Below, one piece after another: positions 19,297 to 30,994 of a stretch of DNA of 64,000 nt (position 1 is the stretch's first letter; each line of letters opens with the position of its first letter). This DNA is from Thiobacillus sp. SCUT-2 (GTDB lineage Bacteria > Pseudomonadota > Gammaproteobacteria > Burkholderiales > Thiobacillaceae): positions 186,001-250,000 of the forward strand of contig NZ_CP141769.1 in assembly GCF_035621355.1 (NCBI RefSeq), in the 5' to 3' direction. A program made the position numbers and the translations under genes. The notes beneath the pieces were generated by a model. The model was not told the DNA's origin and made no database searches. It was given only the letters and a program-made list of their open reading frames with translations.

Positions 19297-20730
19297 ATGA
19301 TTCGCAGAACCAAAATCGTTGCCACGCTCGGCCCCGCCTGTTCCGATGCCAAAACCCTGGATCGGATGATGGAGGCGGGGATCGATGTGGTGCGTCTCAA
19401 CTTTTCCCACGGCTCCGCGCAGGATCACATCGACCGCGCCGAGTTGGTGCGCTCGCTGGCGCGGGCGCGCGGCCGTGCGGTCGGCGTGCTGGTCGACCTG
19501 CAGGGCCCGAAGATCCGCATCGGCAAGTTCAAGGACGGCAAGATCACGCTGGCCAAGGGCGACCGCTTCATCCTCGACGCCGCCTGCACGCTGGGCGACC
19601 AGACCCGCGTCGGCCTCGACTACAAGGAACTGCCGAACGACGTCAGCCGCGGCGTGACGCTGCTGCTCGACGACGGCCGCATCGAGTTCTGGGTCGAGGA
19701 GGTCAAGGGCAGCGAGATCCATTGCACCGTCGTCCAGGGGGGCGTCCTCTCCAACAACAAGGGCATCAACCGCAAGGGCGGCGGCCTGTCGGCGGCCGCG
19801 CTGACCGAGAAGGACATCGAGGACATCAAGACCGCCGCGGCGCTGAAGGCCGACTACCTGGCGGTGTCGTTCCCGCGTTCCGGCGCCGACATGCGCCAGG
19901 CGCGCGAACTGCTGCGTGCCGCCGGCGGCAAGAGCCAGCTGGTCGCCAAGATCGAGCGCACCGAGGCGATCGCGCACCTGGAAGAGATCCTCGAAGCCTC
20001 GGACGCGATCATGGTCGCGCGCGGCGATCTTGGCGTGGAAGTCGGCGACGCCGCCGTCCCGGCCTTGCAGAAGCGCATGATCCGCATGGCGATCGAGCGC
20101 AACAAGACCGTGATCACCGCGACCCAGATGATGGAGTCGATGATCTCCAGCCCGATCCCCACCCGCGCCGAAGTCTCCGACGTCGCCAACGCCGTGCTCG
20201 ACGGCACCGACGCCGTGATGCTGTCGGCCGAAACCGCGGCGGGCCAGTTCCCGGTCGAGGCCGTGCAGGCGATGGACCGCGTCTGTCTCGAGGCGGAGAA
20301 GGAGGCCGAGCCGGTGTTCACGCGGGAGCGGCTCGACCACAGCTTCCTGCGTGCCGACGAGGCGATCGCGATGTCGGCGGTGTTCACCTCGGTCCACCTC
20401 AACATCAAGGCGATCGCCGCACTGACCGAATCGGGCAACACCTGCCTGTGGATGAGCCGCCTGTCGACGCGGGTGCCGATCTACGCCTTGACACCTCAGG
20501 TCGAAACCCGTAGAAAAGTCACTCTTTTCCGCGGCGTCTACCCGATCAATCTCAAGACCGCCAGCAAGGAGCGCGATGCGCTGCTGGCCGAAGCCGAGGA
20601 AGAGCTGCGGCGGCGGGGCGCGGTGCGCGAGGGCGACCTGATCCTGCTGACCATCGGCGAGCCCATCGGCCAGTCGGGCGGCACCAACACCATGAAGATC
20701 GTCCGCGTGGGCGCTTCGAAGAAATCCTGA
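19297..20730 (+). CDS. pyk: Pyruvate kinase
   Basis: A 477-residue protein from ATG 19297; no strong Shine-Dalgarno is seen just before it. Motifs: RRTKIVATLGPACSD, VVRLNFSHGS, DLQGPKIRIGKFKDG, the K/E metal site SQLVAKIERTEAI, MVARGDLGVEVG, and TATQMMESMI. The C-terminal regulatory domain ends with GTNTMKIVRVG. It converts PEP and ADP to pyruvate and ATP, drawing carbon from the Calvin block to pyruvate. Confidence 0.96.
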   Translation: MIRRTKIVATLGPACSDAKTLDRMMEAGIDVVRLNFSHGSAQDHIDRAELVRSLARARGRAVGVLVDLQGPKIRIGKFKDGKITLAKGDRFILDAACTLGDQTRVGLDYKELPNDVSRGVTLLLDDGRIEFWVEEVKGSEIHCTVVQGGVLSNNKGINRKGGGLSAAALTEKDIEDIKTAAALKADYLAVSFPRSGADMRQARELLRAAGGKSQLVAKIERTEAIAHLEEILEASDAIMVARGDLGVEVGDAAVPALQKRMIRMAIERNKTVITATQMMESMISSPIPTRAEVSDVANAVLDGTDAVMLSAETAAGQFPVEAVQAMDRVCLEAEKEAEPVFTRERLDHSFLRADEAIAMSAVFTSVHLNIKAIAALTESGNTCLWMSRLSTRVPIYALTPQVETRRKVTLFRGVYPINLKTASKERDALLAEAEEELRRRGAVREGDLILLTIGEPIGQSGGTNTMKIVRVGASKKS

Positions 20731-20764
20731 TACTGCAGCACATTTTTTACCTAGGAGAGTGTAA

Positions 20765-21832
20765 ATGGCCCTGATTTCCCTTCGTCAATTGCTCGACCAT
20801 GCGGCCGAAAACGGCTATGGTCTGCCCGCCTTCAACGTCAACAACATGGAGCAGGTCAAGGCCATCATGGAAGCGGCCGCTGCCGTCGACAGCCCGGTGA
20901 TCCTGCAGGGTTCCGCCGGTGCCCGTTCCTACGCCGGCGAGCCCTTCCTGCGCCACCTGATCCTCGCCGCGATCGAGATGTACCCGCAGATCCCCATCTG
21001 CATGCACCAGGACCATGGCGCCAGTCCCTCCATTTGTTTCCGCTCGATCCAGTCCGGCTTCTCCTCGGTGATGATGGACGGCTCGCTGAAGGAAGATGGC
21101 AAGACGCCCGCCAGCTACGAATACAACGTCGAAACCACCCGCAAGGTCTCGGAACTCGCCCACGCTTGCGGCGTCTCGGTCGAAGGCGAACTGGGCTGCC
21201 TGGGCTCGCTGGAAACCGGCAAGGCCGGCGAGGAAGACGGTCACGGCGCCGAAGGCACGCTGGACCACTCCATGCTGCTGACCGACCCCGACGAAGCCGC
21301 CGACTTCGTCTCCAAGACCAAGGTCGACGCCCTGGCGATCGCCATCGGCACCTCGCACGGCGCCTACAAGTTCACCCAGAAGCCCACCGGCAAGGTGCTG
21401 CGCATCGACCGCGTCAAGGAAATCCACGCTCGCATCCCCAACGTCCACCTGGTCATGCACGGCTCCTCCTCGGTGCCGGAAGACTGGCTCGCCGTCATCA
21501 ACAGCTACGGCGGCGACATGGGCCAGACCTACGGCGTGCCGGTCGAAGAGATCGTCGAAGGCATCAAGAACGGCGTGCGCAAGGTCAACATCGACACCGA
21601 CCTGCGCATGGCCTCCACCGGCGCCATCCGCAAGCACCTGGCGGAAAACAAGTCCAACTTCGACCCGCGCAAGTTCCTCAAGGAAGCCACCAAGGGCATG
21701 AGCGACATCTGCAAGGCGCGCTACGAAGCCTTCGGCGCCGCCGGCCAGGCCAGCAAGATCAAGAAGGTCTTCAACCTGGAAGAAATGCAGAAGCGCTACG
21801 ACAAGGGCGAGCTCGATCCCAAGGTCAACTGA
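20765..21832 (+). CDS. fba: Fructose-bisphosphate aldolase, class II (Calvin type)
   Basis: A 355-residue protein from ATG 20765 with TAGGAGAG upstream. It is a Zn-dependent class II aldolase of the Calvin-cycle subtype: metal-site motifs [20 protein letters not shown] near residue 80, [12 protein letters not shown] near 142, [10 protein letters not shown] near 195, and [15 protein letters not shown]. The C-terminus has [18 protein letters not shown]. It condenses triose phosphates to fructose (or sedoheptulose) bisphosphate. It is the last gene of the block and is followed by a strong terminator. Confidence 0.96.
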   Translation: MALISLRQLLDHAAENGYGLPAFNVNNMEQVKAIMEAAAAVDSPVILQGSAGARSYAGEPFLRHLILAAIEMYPQIPICMHQDHGASPSICFRSIQSGFSSVMMDGSLKEDGKTPASYEYNVETTRKVSELAHACGVSVEGELGCLGSLETGKAGEEDGHGAEGTLDHSMLLTDPDEAADFVSKTKVDALAIAIGTSHGAYKFTQKPTGKVLRIDRVKEIHARIPNVHLVMHGSSSVPEDWLAVINSYGGDMGQTYGVPVEEIVEGIKNGVRKVNIDTDLRMASTGAIRKHLAENKSNFDPRKFLKEATKGMSDICKARYEAFGAAGQASKIKKVFNLEEMQKRYDKGELDPKVN

Positions 21833-21864
21833 TCGCCGGCTTGCCGGAATCAGACGCTGGAATC

Positions 21865-21892
21865 AAAAGGGACGCTGCGGCGTCCCTTTTTT
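21865..21892 (+). terminator. Intrinsic terminator after fba
   Basis: A perfect stem GGGACGC/GCGTCCC around TGCG, with AAAA before and six T after. It closes the tkt-gap-pgk-pyk-fba block. Confidence 0.92.
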
Positions 21893-21894
21893 AT

Positions 21895-22685
21895 GTTTAC
21901 AACCCCAGAATTTTGGAGTGCTTGATGGACAGCTCTCGGCCTTGGATCCCGGCTGTGCATGGAATGCAGAGCGAATGTCGGGATTCTTTACGCTTCCCGC
22001 ACACAAAAGACAAATTATGAAAACATTCCATGTGCATTCATGGTGTTATGTTTCTAGGCATGATCGTTGCTCCTCCCTCACGGCAAGACTATCCAAATAA
22101 TAGAAATACAAAATGAAGAAAATGTCGTCAGCAATCAGATTGTTTACAAAATTTAAATCCAGAATAGTTGTTACAGCCATTTCTGTAACTTCACTATTTT
22201 CTGGCCATGCATATGGCACGCCAATTTTGGATCAATCTTTTTCGCCTTCAAGAAATTATCAAATTTCATTTGGCGGAATGGGAGCAGTGCTCTGGCAAAG
22301 TTTTACTCCAGGGATAACTGGCACATTAGACGGTGCCGATGTACTCCTCCTAAAGAGCGCACCATCTGCACAAAGTCATAATTTGATTGCTTCAATCAGA
22401 GATTCTACTTTCAACAATGTATTGGGAATTGCTCAACTGACGCCGCAACAAGTTTATGGCGCAACAGGAGATACAGTTGATTCCGGCTCCCCCCCAGGAT
22501 GGCTAGGGACATTCATCCATATGGACTTCGCACCTGACCATATTCAGATGGTGGCAGGTCAATCTTATTACTTGACTGTGAATGATGGATTTAACTGGAT
22601 GGGAAGCTGGTCGGGAGGTTATGCCGGTGGGCGATCGCTTTCAGATGCAAATGCAGACTTTGGTTTCAGAACTTATGTAACTACG
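21895..22685. other. AT-rich island
   Basis: Base composition drops sharply after the fba terminator and stays AT-rich (for example AAATTTAAATCCAG) until about 22685, where it returns abruptly to host GC. The first 215 bases hold no credible gene. The rest is the body of a PEP-CTERM gene. No transposase, integrase or flanking direct repeat is visible. Confidence 0.7.
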
Positions 22686-22775
22686 GTCCCGGAGCCCGGG
22701 ACCGAGTCGCTGCTCGGAATTGGCCTGCTGGGCTTGATGGGGCTGGCTCGGCGCCATGCTACTCCCCGAGAGTAG
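22113..22775 (+). CDS. PEP-CTERM sorting-signal protein
   Basis: A 220-residue exported protein. The signal peptide ends near GHAYG (about residue 35). The body shows no recognised enzymatic motif and is rich in Ser/Gly/aromatics, as in surface beta-sandwich proteins. The C-terminus is a PEP-CTERM tail: VPEPGTESLLGIGLLGLMGL then Arg-Arg, for cleavage by an EpsH/XrtA-type exosortase. The body DNA is AT-rich with rare codons, while the tail-coding DNA (from about 22685) is GC-rich like the host. The start (22113 or ATG 22122) lacks a good Shine-Dalgarno. Surface or EPS association is inferred. Confidence 0.88.
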   Translation: MKKMSSAIRLFTKFKSRIVVTAISVTSLFSGHAYGTPILDQSFSPSRNYQISFGGMGAVLWQSFTPGITGTLDGADVLLLKSAPSAQSHNLIASIRDSTFNNVLGIAQLTPQQVYGATGDTVDSGSPPGWLGTFIHMDFAPDHIQMVAGQSYYLTVNDGFNWMGSWSGGYAGGRSLSDANADFGFRTYVTTVPEPGTESLLGIGLLGLMGLARRHATPRE

Positions 22776-22823
22776 TAGCATTTGAGGATAATCCCCACCC
22801 CGTAAATTGGCGGGAAGTCTGGG

Positions 22824-24802
<1,979 letters not shown>

Positions 24803-24806
<4 letters not shown>

Positions 24807-25195
24807 GCCGCGCCGAATTCGCGGTTCAGCCAGGCGTTGATGGCGTCGGATTCGTACATCCAGGTCTGCTTGCCCTGGTCGTCGGTGATCAAGAGGCAGG
24901 GCACCTGTGGCTTGCCGCCGCCGGCGATCAGTGCGGCGCGGTGCGCCTCGTCGTGCTGGGCATCGCGCAGCTCGATGTTCAGCGACAGCCGCTGCATCGT
25001 GCGCCGCGTTTTCAGGCAGAACGGGCAGGTGGGGTAATGGTAGAGCGCCAGCTTGCGCGTGCGCGCGTCGACCGCGGCCTGGGCCGCGGCCGGACGCACG
25101 ACGCCCTTCGGCCGCGTCAGCCGGTAGCCCAGCAGCATGAAGGGGGCGAGGACGAGGCGCAGCGTGCGGAAGAACAGGCGGATCAGGGGTTTCAT
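24803..25195 (-). CDS. Glutaredoxin-domain protein with N-terminal hydrophobic segment
   Basis: A 130-residue protein from ATG 25195. An N-terminal hydrophobic/basic stretch (residues 5-26) may be a membrane anchor. The glutaredoxin-like domain begins [20 protein letters not shown] with active site CPFC. It continues [12 protein letters not shown] (cis-Pro) and ends [15 protein letters not shown]. It may be a membrane-tethered thiol oxidoreductase. Its stop overlaps the rep start, so the two are translationally coupled; the functional link is not obvious. Confidence 0.85.
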
Positions 25196-25272
25196 GGTAC
25201 GGGTGTCACAAGAGGGTGGGGCGGGCGCGCTATGATGCGGGCAACACGGCACGCGAAGAAACCGTATTTTAT

Positions 25273-26094
25273 ATGCCCACCTATGCCATTGGCGATCTCC
25301 AGGGATGCCACGATTCGCTGCTGCGACTGCTCGACGGGATCGGGTTCGATCCGGCCGCCGACCGGCTGTGGTTCGTCGGTGATCTCGTCAACCGCGGGCC
25401 GGATTCGCTGGCCGTGCTGCGGACGATCCGCGAGCTCGGCGACGCCGCGGTCTGCGTGCTCGGCAACCACGACCTGCATCTCTTGGCGCTCGCCGAAGGC
25501 TATGGGCGCCCGCACAAGGGCGATACGCTCGATCCCATCCTGGCTGCGCCCGACCGCGACGTGCTGCTGGCGTGGCTCCGGCATCGCAGGCTGGCCTGGC
25601 GCGAAGGCGACTTTCTGATGGTTCACGCCGGCGTGCTTCCCGACTGGACGGCGGACGAGACGATGGCCCGTGCGGCGGAAGCCGAAGCGACCTTGCAGGG
25701 TCGGGATTACCGCGACTTCTTCGCCCAGATGTACGGCAACGCGCCGGTCGCCTGGGATGCTTCGCTGCAGGGCGTCGAGCGGCTGCGCGTGATCGTGAAC
25801 GCCTTCACCCGCCTGCGCTACTGCACGGCGGCGGGTGAAATGGAGTTCCACCACAAGGGCGCGCCCGGCACCCAGCCGGCGGGCTGGATGCCCTGGTTCG
25901 AGGTGCCGGGGCGCAGGACCGCGGACGTGACGTGCGTGATCGGCCACTGGTCGACGCTGGGCCTGATCAATCGCACGGACCTGATCACGCTCGATACCGG
26001 CTGCCTGTGGGGCGGCAAACTGACGGCGGTCAGGCTGGAAGATCGCCGGGTGTTCGCGGTGCAGTGCCCGCAGATGCGCTTGCCGAAGGCATGA
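25273..26094 (+). CDS. apaH: Diadenosine tetraphosphatase (symmetrical)
   Basis: A 273-residue metallophosphatase from ATG 25273. Motifs: [57 protein letters not shown], and C-terminal [10 protein letters not shown] followed by [18 protein letters not shown]. It hydrolyses Ap4A to two ADP. The last 65 bases overlap the converging acyltransferase gene on the minus strand. Confidence 0.95.
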   Translation: MPTYAIGDLQGCHDSLLRLLDGIGFDPAADRLWFVGDLVNRGPDSLAVLRTIRELGDAAVCVLGNHDLHLLALAEGYGRPHKGDTLDPILAAPDRDVLLAWLRHRRLAWREGDFLMVHAGVLPDWTADETMARAAEAEATLQGRDYRDFFAQMYGNAPVAWDASLQGVERLRVIVNAFTRLRYCTAAGEMEFHHKGAPGTQPAGWMPWFEVPGRRTADVTCVIGHWSTLGLINRTDLITLDTGCLWGGKLTAVRLEDRRVFAVQCPQMRLPKA

Positions 26095-26839
26095 TCCCCA
26101 GCAGGCCTGCTACCGCCTGCTCCGCCTGTGCCGCCAGCTCACGGCGGTGGCCGGCGGGCTGGATCGGTGCGCCGAAGTGCAGCTCGGCGACGAGGCCGGG
26201 CGCGCTGACGATCTGCGTGAGGCTCTGCCACAGGCTCATCTCGTCGATGTAGGCCGGCGCCGCGCTGTACGCGCCGCCCGGCGTGCGATAACGCAATGCC
26301 GCCGGCACGATGGGGCAGTCGAGCTCGACCGCGGGCTGCAGCAGCGACGGCAGGAAGCGGCGCAGCGCGCGGCCATCGCTGGTCGTTCCCTCCGGGAACA
26401 CCGCGACCCAGGCTCCGCCTTCCATCAGCGCGCGCATCTCGGCGTTGACCCGCGCGGTGTCGGCGCGGCGCTTGCGCTCCAGGAACAGCGTGCCGGTCTT
26501 GTGCGCCAGCCAGCCGGCGACCGGCCAGGCGCGGACCTCGGATTTCGAGACGAAGTGCACGCGTGCCGCGGCATAGATCAGGTAGACGTCCAGCCACGAC
26601 ACGTGGTTGCAGACCAGCAGCGCGCCGCCGGGAAGGCGCGGCGCGGCCGCCACCCGGGCGTCGACGCCGAGGATGCGCAGCAGGCGGCGCGACCAGCGCA
26701 TGATGAGCGCATCGCGCCGTGCGGCGCCGGCGAGCGGAAACGCCAGTCCGGCGAGCGCCACGCCCCATGCCACGTGCAGCAGCAGCAGGCTGATGCGCAG
26801 GGTTCGGCGGAGCGGGACGGGCAGATGGCGGAGGATCAC
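26030..26839 (-). CDS. olsA: Lyso-ornithine lipid O-acyltransferase (PlsC family)
   Basis: A 269-residue PlsC-type acyltransferase with a GTG start (26839). An N-terminal membrane segment is at about 13-40. The HX4D motif NHVSWLD is near residue 75, and FPEGTTSDG near 148. It lies 52 bases downstream of an OlsB-type gene on the same strand, so by context it is OlsA: it would add the second acyl chain to make ornithine lipids. A general 1-acylglycerol-3-phosphate acyltransferase is the alternative. Its 3' end overlaps apaH by 65 bases. Confidence 0.82.
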   Translation of the reverse strand: MILRHLPVPLRRTLRISLLLLHVAWGVALAGLAFPLAGAARRDALIMRWSRRLLRILGVDARVAAAPRLPGGALLVCNHVSWLDVYLIYAAARVHFVSKSEVRAWPVAGWLAHKTGTLFLERKRRADTARVNAEMRALMEGGAWVAVFPEGTTSDGRALRRFLPSLLQPAVELDCPIVPAALRYRTPGGAYSAAPAYIDEMSLWQSLTQIVSAPGLVAELHFGAPIQPAGHRRELAAQAEQAVAGLLGIMPSASASAGTAPRTPGDLPA

Positions 26840-26891
26840 CCCGCTATTGTAGAGGCGCTTGGGACAGGCACCGCTGCGTGGACCATCGCAT

Positions 26892-27641
26892 TCAGCCGAG
26901 CAGCCGGCGCGCGTAGCTCCGATTGAGCTGCGCCATCGGCAAGAGCATCAGGAGGTCGGCGGTGTTGAAGTCGGGGTCCCAGGCCGGCTCGCCGCATACC
27001 ATTGCGCCGAGGCGGGCGTAGCCCTTGACCAGCGGCGGCAGCGTGACGACCTGGCCGTTGTCGAGCGATTCGACCGGCAGGCGTGCGCGCGGGGTCGTGT
27101 GCCATTCGATCGGCGCCAGATGGCGCGCGGCAAGCTGGCGATACGCGTTCGCGGCCAGGTGGCCGCCGTCGGCCATGCCGATGCTGGCGCAGCCGATGAT
27201 GTATTCGTACCCGTAGCGCGTCATGTAGGCGGCGAGCCCCATCCACAGGCGCGCGATGACGGCGCCGCTGCGGTGCGCCGGATCCACGCACGAGCGCCCC
27301 AGCTCGGCCATGCGCGGGCGCAGGAAGTGCAGCCGCGTGAGATCGAATTCCTGTTCGGAGTAGTAGCTGCCGACGCGCTTGGCCGCATCCGGCGGCAGGA
27401 TGCGGTAGGTGCCGACGACTTCGCCGGCGTCGAGATCGCGAACCAGCAGGTGGTCGCAGAACGGATCGTAGAGATCGATGTCGTGTCCCGGCAGGACGGT
27501 GCTCAGGCGTGCGCCGAGCTCGCCGGCGAACACCTTGTAGCGCAGGCGCTGCGCCTCGCGGATTTCGTGGTCGTCCACCGCCAGCGCAACGTGGTAGCGG
27601 CCGGCGGAGGCGGAAGGCAGGTGACGGCGAACATCGAGCAC
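26892..27641 (-). CDS. olsB: L-ornithine N-alpha-acyltransferase (OlsB-like)
   Basis: A 249-residue protein from a GTG at 27641, with AAGGAG eight bases upstream. It resembles OlsB/hemolysin-like GNAT-fold N-acyltransferases: REAQRLRYKVFAGELGARL, IDLYDPFCDHLLVRD, VVGTYRILPPDAA, LGRSCVDPAHRSG, and LPPLVKGYARLGAMVCGEPAWD near the end. It would link a 3-hydroxyacyl chain to ornithine. The PlsC-family gene directly downstream supports an olsBA unit for phosphorus-free membrane lipids. Confidence 0.88.
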   Translation of the reverse strand: MLDVRRHLPSASAGRYHVALAVDDHEIREAQRLRYKVFAGELGARLSTVLPGHDIDLYDPFCDHLLVRDLDAGEVVGTYRILPPDAAKRVGSYYSEQEFDLTRLHFLRPRMAELGRSCVDPAHRSGAVIARLWMGLAAYMTRYGYEYIIGCASIGMADGGHLAANAYRQLAARHLAPIEWHTTPRARLPVESLDNGQVVTLPPLVKGYARLGAMVCGEPAWDPDFNTADLLMLLPMAQLNRSYARRLLG

Positions 27642-27763
27642 GGGGCACTCCTTGGATGGAATGCGCCCAGCTTAGAGACGGGGTGTTAAGACCCCGTGAC
27701 GAGCGGGTTGCGGAAAGATGACCTTGCCGCGCGAGCCGCAAGGGTCGCGCGCGCAGGGCCGCT

Positions 27764-28228
27764 TCAGTGCGACACGCGGGTGGTGCCGCCGCCGCTCAGC
27801 ACGCGCACGCGGTCGCCGACCCGGAACGTCTCGTCGGCCGCCTGGGTGACGGCGATCATGCGGCCCGAATCGAGCTTGACGGTGATTTCCACGCCCTTCT
27901 GGCGCGTCGTCGCTTCTTCGGCTGCCGCGCCGCCCAGCCCGCCCAGGACTGCGCCGACGGTCGCACCGACCACGCTGCCGCGGCCGCCACCGACCGTGCT
28001 GCCGGCGACGCCGCCGACCACCGCGCCGGCACCGGCGCCGATCGGGGTCTTCGTGCCTTCAATGTTGACGTCGCGCACCGACTCGACGACCCCCATCTGG
28101 ACTTCCTGCACGCCGCGCGTCTGGTCGCGGCTGTAATCCCCGCCGCCCAAGCCGCCGGCACAGCCGACGAGCACGGCAGTCGCCCCGGCCAGCAGGGCAA
28201 GTCTGATCACTCCGAACGATTTCTGCAT
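27764..28228 (-). CDS. Glycine-zipper outer-membrane lipoprotein (SlyB-like)
   Basis: A 154-residue protein from ATG 28228. The signal peptide has lipobox LVGCA (Cys23). A glycine zipper 2TM-type segment rich in GxxxG (residues about 64-102, GAGAGAVVGGVAGSTVGGGR) follows a conserved GVVESVRDVNIEG, and the C-terminal beta part (EITVKLDSGRMIAVTQ, GDRVRVL) is typical of SlyB/Pcp lipoproteins. It probably supports outer-membrane integrity. Confidence 0.87.
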   Translation of the reverse strand: MQKSFGVIRLALLAGATAVLVGCAGGLGGGDYSRDQTRGVQEVQMGVVESVRDVNIEGTKTPIGAGAGAVVGGVAGSTVGGGRGSVVGATVGAVLGGLGGAAAEEATTRQKGVEITVKLDSGRMIAVTQAADETFRVGDRVRVLSGGGTTRVSH

Positions 28229-28299
28229 GTTGACTGTCCTCGTGTTGCACTCGATTCAATATAGCTGACGACCCGGGCGGCCGTGCCTCGCGGCGCCGA

Positions 28300-29232
28300 T
28301 CAGAGCGTCTTGCCGAAGGCGGTCTTGAGACGGCTCGCGATGTCCTCGCGGCTGGGGCGGTGGTTCTGCCCGCCGCGGTGCTCGATCTTGATCGAGCCCA
28401 TGACGCTGGCGAGCTGGCCTGCCGTTTCCCAGTCGAGCCCGCGGGCGATGCCGTAGAGGATGCCGCTGCGGTAGGCGTCGCCGCAGCCGGTGGGATCGAG
28501 GATGGCGTCCGGACGCACCGCCGGAATGTCGATCTGCCGGCCGCCGGCGTGGATGACCGAGCCTTCGGCGCCGCGCGTGACGATCAGCGCCTCGACGTGG
28601 CGTGCCAGCGCGGCGAGGCTTTCGCCGGTGCGGCTCTGCAGCAGCTCGGCCTCGTAGTCGTTGAGGATGACGTAGCGCGACTTGTGCACGCACTCGAGCA
28701 GTTCCTCGCCCGAGAACAGCGGCATCCCCTGGCCCGGGTCGAACACGCAGGGCACGCCGGCTTCATGGAAGCCGCGCACGTGGCGCAGCATGCCGTCGCG
28801 GCCGTCCGGCGCGACGATGCCCAGGCGGATGTCCTGCACTTCGCGCACGTCGTTCTCGTGCGCATAATTCATCGCGCCGGGATGGAAGGCGGTGATCTGG
28901 TTGTCGTCGAGGTCGGTGGTGATGAAGGCCTGCGCGGTGTAGGTGCCGGCGACGTGACGGATGTGCTCGCGCGAGATCGCAAGCTTGTCGAGGCGCTCGG
29001 CGTACACGCCGAAGTCGTCGCCGACGGTCGCCATGATCAGCGGCGCGCCACCCAGGAGCTTGAGGTTGTAGGCGATGTTGCCCGCACAGCCGCCGAATTC
29101 GCGGCGCATCTCCGGCACCAGGAAGGACACGTTCAGCATGTGGATCTTGTCGGGCAGGATGTGATGCTTGAAGTGGTCCTGGAACACCATGATGGAGTCG
29201 AAGGCCAGGGAGCCGCAGATGAGGGTGCGCAT
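28300..29232 (-). CDS. PfkB-family carbohydrate/adenosine kinase
   Basis: A 310-residue ribokinase-family protein from ATG 29232. The start is LICGSLAFDSIMVFQDHF; the substrate-site motif is FGGCAGNIAYNLKLLGG near residue 46. The C-terminal PfkB signature DPTGCGDAYRSGILYGIARG carries the catalytic Asp near residue 250. Betaproteobacterial members are often annotated as adenosine kinase-like; the substrate is not certain. It is probably monocistronic. Confidence 0.87.
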   Translation of the reverse strand: MRTLICGSLAFDSIMVFQDHFKHHILPDKIHMLNVSFLVPEMRREFGGCAGNIAYNLKLLGGAPLIMATVGDDFGVYAERLDKLAISREHIRHVAGTYTAQAFITTDLDDNQITAFHPGAMNYAHENDVREVQDIRLGIVAPDGRDGMLRHVRGFHEAGVPCVFDPGQGMPLFSGEELLECVHKSRYVILNDYEAELLQSRTGESLAALARHVEALIVTRGAEGSVIHAGGRQIDIPAVRPDAILDPTGCGDAYRSGILYGIARGLDWETAGQLASVMGSIKIEHRGGQNHRPSREDIASRLKTAFGKTL

Positions 29233-29367
29233 GATCGGAACGGGTTGAACGGGACAGCCCGGATTATACGGGCGGGCGGGCGGGTTTCAGGGAAGAACCG
29301 TGCGCGGCGGACGGCTTGGGGCGGGCCGCTGCGCATGGCGAACCGGCGGGTGAGGCGGCGGCGCCGG

Positions 29368-30915
29368 TCAGGCGGCGAGCTTCTGGTTCGCGTTCGCGAT
29401 GCCGCGCAGCATCAGGATGTCGCGGTAGGCGCCGGGTTCGAAGCCCATGCGGGTGCCGCCGCGGTTGTCGTAGATCAGGTCATGGAAGAAGCCATCGATC
29501 TCGGGCGTGTTCCATGCCTTGACCAGCTGCTCCAGCAGATGCGGATAGGCTTCGAGCCCCTTGCCGCCTTCGCTGTCCTGGGAAATCGGGTGGTCGGTCA
29601 GGTTGACGTTGAAATAGCGGCGGCATTCGGCACTGGCCGCGGCGTAGCCGGCGGCGTCGCCTTCGCGGTGCAGCAAGTCGAGCAGCAGCAGCCAGGGCAC
29701 CGGCGATTCGGTCGGCGCCGCGCGCAGATGCTCCTGCAGCAGGTGGATGGCGAGCTCGCCGTGGCCGTGGGCCATGAATACCTCGGCCTGGTCGAGGATG
29801 TCTTCCTTGACCTCGGTGCCCTCGTCCGGGGGCGGGGCGGCGATTTCAGGCATGCGCTCCGCGGCGGGCGGCGGCTCCTTCGGCAGGGTGGCACTGAGCT
29901 CCGCCAGTGTCTTTTCCGTTGTCGCGGGCTGCGTCCACAGCGTGTCGGGTTCGACGCGGGAACTGCCGGATCGATTGCGGCGCAACAGCCAGGCGCCGAT
30001 GCCGATCAGGCCGGCCACGCCGCCCGTCCCCAGCAGGTAGAAGGGCCATTGCGCCTCGGGCGCGGGCGCCGGTGCCGTGGCGACGGGCCTGGCGGCGGGC
30101 GCCGTGGCACGGCGTGCCGCCTCCAGCTCGCGGTTGCGTCGCCGCAAGTCGGCCAGCTGGGCCTCGAGATCGGCAAGCTTGTGCGCAAGCGCGGTGTTTT
30201 CGTCCGACAATTCGGTGGCGCTGAGCTTGTCCGGGTGCGGCCGGTTGAGGTCCGGCAGGGCGGTATCGAGCCGCAGCGCCATCGGGGTGTCGCCGAGCGC
30301 CCCGGCGGCCTGCTTGCCGGACAGGATCAGGCGCGGCTGGGCCTTCGCCGCGGCGTGACGGGGGCGGCTTTCCCCGCTCCTCGATGCGGTTGCGCGTGCG
30401 ACCCGGGGAACATGGCGCTTCGTCGCGTGGTGAACGGCATGACGCCGCGCGGGCACCGCCTGGGGGGGCACGGCGCCCGGAGCCGGGCTCGACGCTGCCG
30501 GTGCAGGGGCGCCATCCGCCTCGATGATTGCAGGCGTGACGGCCGGCGGTGGGTCGAGCAGGATGACGTACTCGCGCTGCAGGCGCACCTGGCAATCCGA
30601 GACGAGGACGAACTGCAGCACCGGATCGTTGATCGGGAAAGACGTGCGGATATGCAGGCGCGTCTGCCCGCCGATCCGCTCGATGCTCAGCTGGGCACGC
30701 AGGCGCGGCGAGAGGCTGTCGGCGCCGGTGGTGAGGCTGAAGCAGTCGGCCGCGGCATCGGCGGGGGCGTCGACCAGGTTCACGGTGGCGCGCAGGGGCT
30801 GCCCCAGCTGCGAGCGCACGCTGAGATCGCCCATGCCGAGGGCGGCGGCGCCGCCGGCCTGGCACAACATCAACAGAAGACTAAGGGGTTTGAGATTCAC
30901 ACGGTCTGGATACAA
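29368..30915 (-). CDS. FimV/HubP-like protein, short form
   Basis: A 515-residue protein starting at TTG 30915 (AAGGG nine bases upstream) or GTG 30900. After a signal sequence it has the FimV N-terminal domain (GDLSVRSQLGQPLRATVNL, LQREYVILLDPP). An Ala/Pro-rich basic linker and a coiled coil (residues 230-265) precede a membrane span near 290-312. The C-terminus has the acidic FimV-like repeat region (DILDQAEVFMAHGHGELAIHLL). No LysM motif is visible, and it is much shorter than FimV of pseudomonads. A role as peptidoglycan-linked polar hub or in type IV pilus assembly is inferred. Confidence 0.8.
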   Translation of the reverse strand: MYPDRVNLKPLSLLLMLCQAGGAAALGMGDLSVRSQLGQPLRATVNLVDAPADAAADCFSLTTGADSLSPRLRAQLSIERIGGQTRLHIRTSFPINDPVLQFVLVSDCQVRLQREYVILLDPPPAVTPAIIEADGAPAPAASSPAPGAVPPQAVPARRHAVHHATKRHVPRVARATASRSGESRPRHAAAKAQPRLILSGKQAAGALGDTPMALRLDTALPDLNRPHPDKLSATELSDENTALAHKLADLEAQLADLRRRNRELEAARRATAPAARPVATAPAPAPEAQWPFYLLGTGGVAGLIGIGAWLLRRNRSGSSRVEPDTLWTQPATTEKTLAELSATLPKEPPPAAERMPEIAAPPPDEGTEVKEDILDQAEVFMAHGHGELAIHLLQEHLRAAPTESPVPWLLLLDLLHREGDAAGYAAASAECRRYFNVNLTDHPISQDSEGGKGLEAYPHLLEQLVKAWNTPEIDGFFHDLIYDNRGGTRMGFEPGAYRDILMLRGIANANQKLAA

Positions 30916-30994
30916 GGGTCGACACCCTTATTCCGGCCAAGAATGCCACAACTTTAGGGTGGGCCCCCATACTGGCATGAATCTTGGTTGTGCC

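Noticed and set aside
21918-22100. A 60-residue plus-strand frame in the AT-rich island
   Set aside because: No Shine-Dalgarno, no motif; it sits in spacer DNA before the PEP-CTERM gene.
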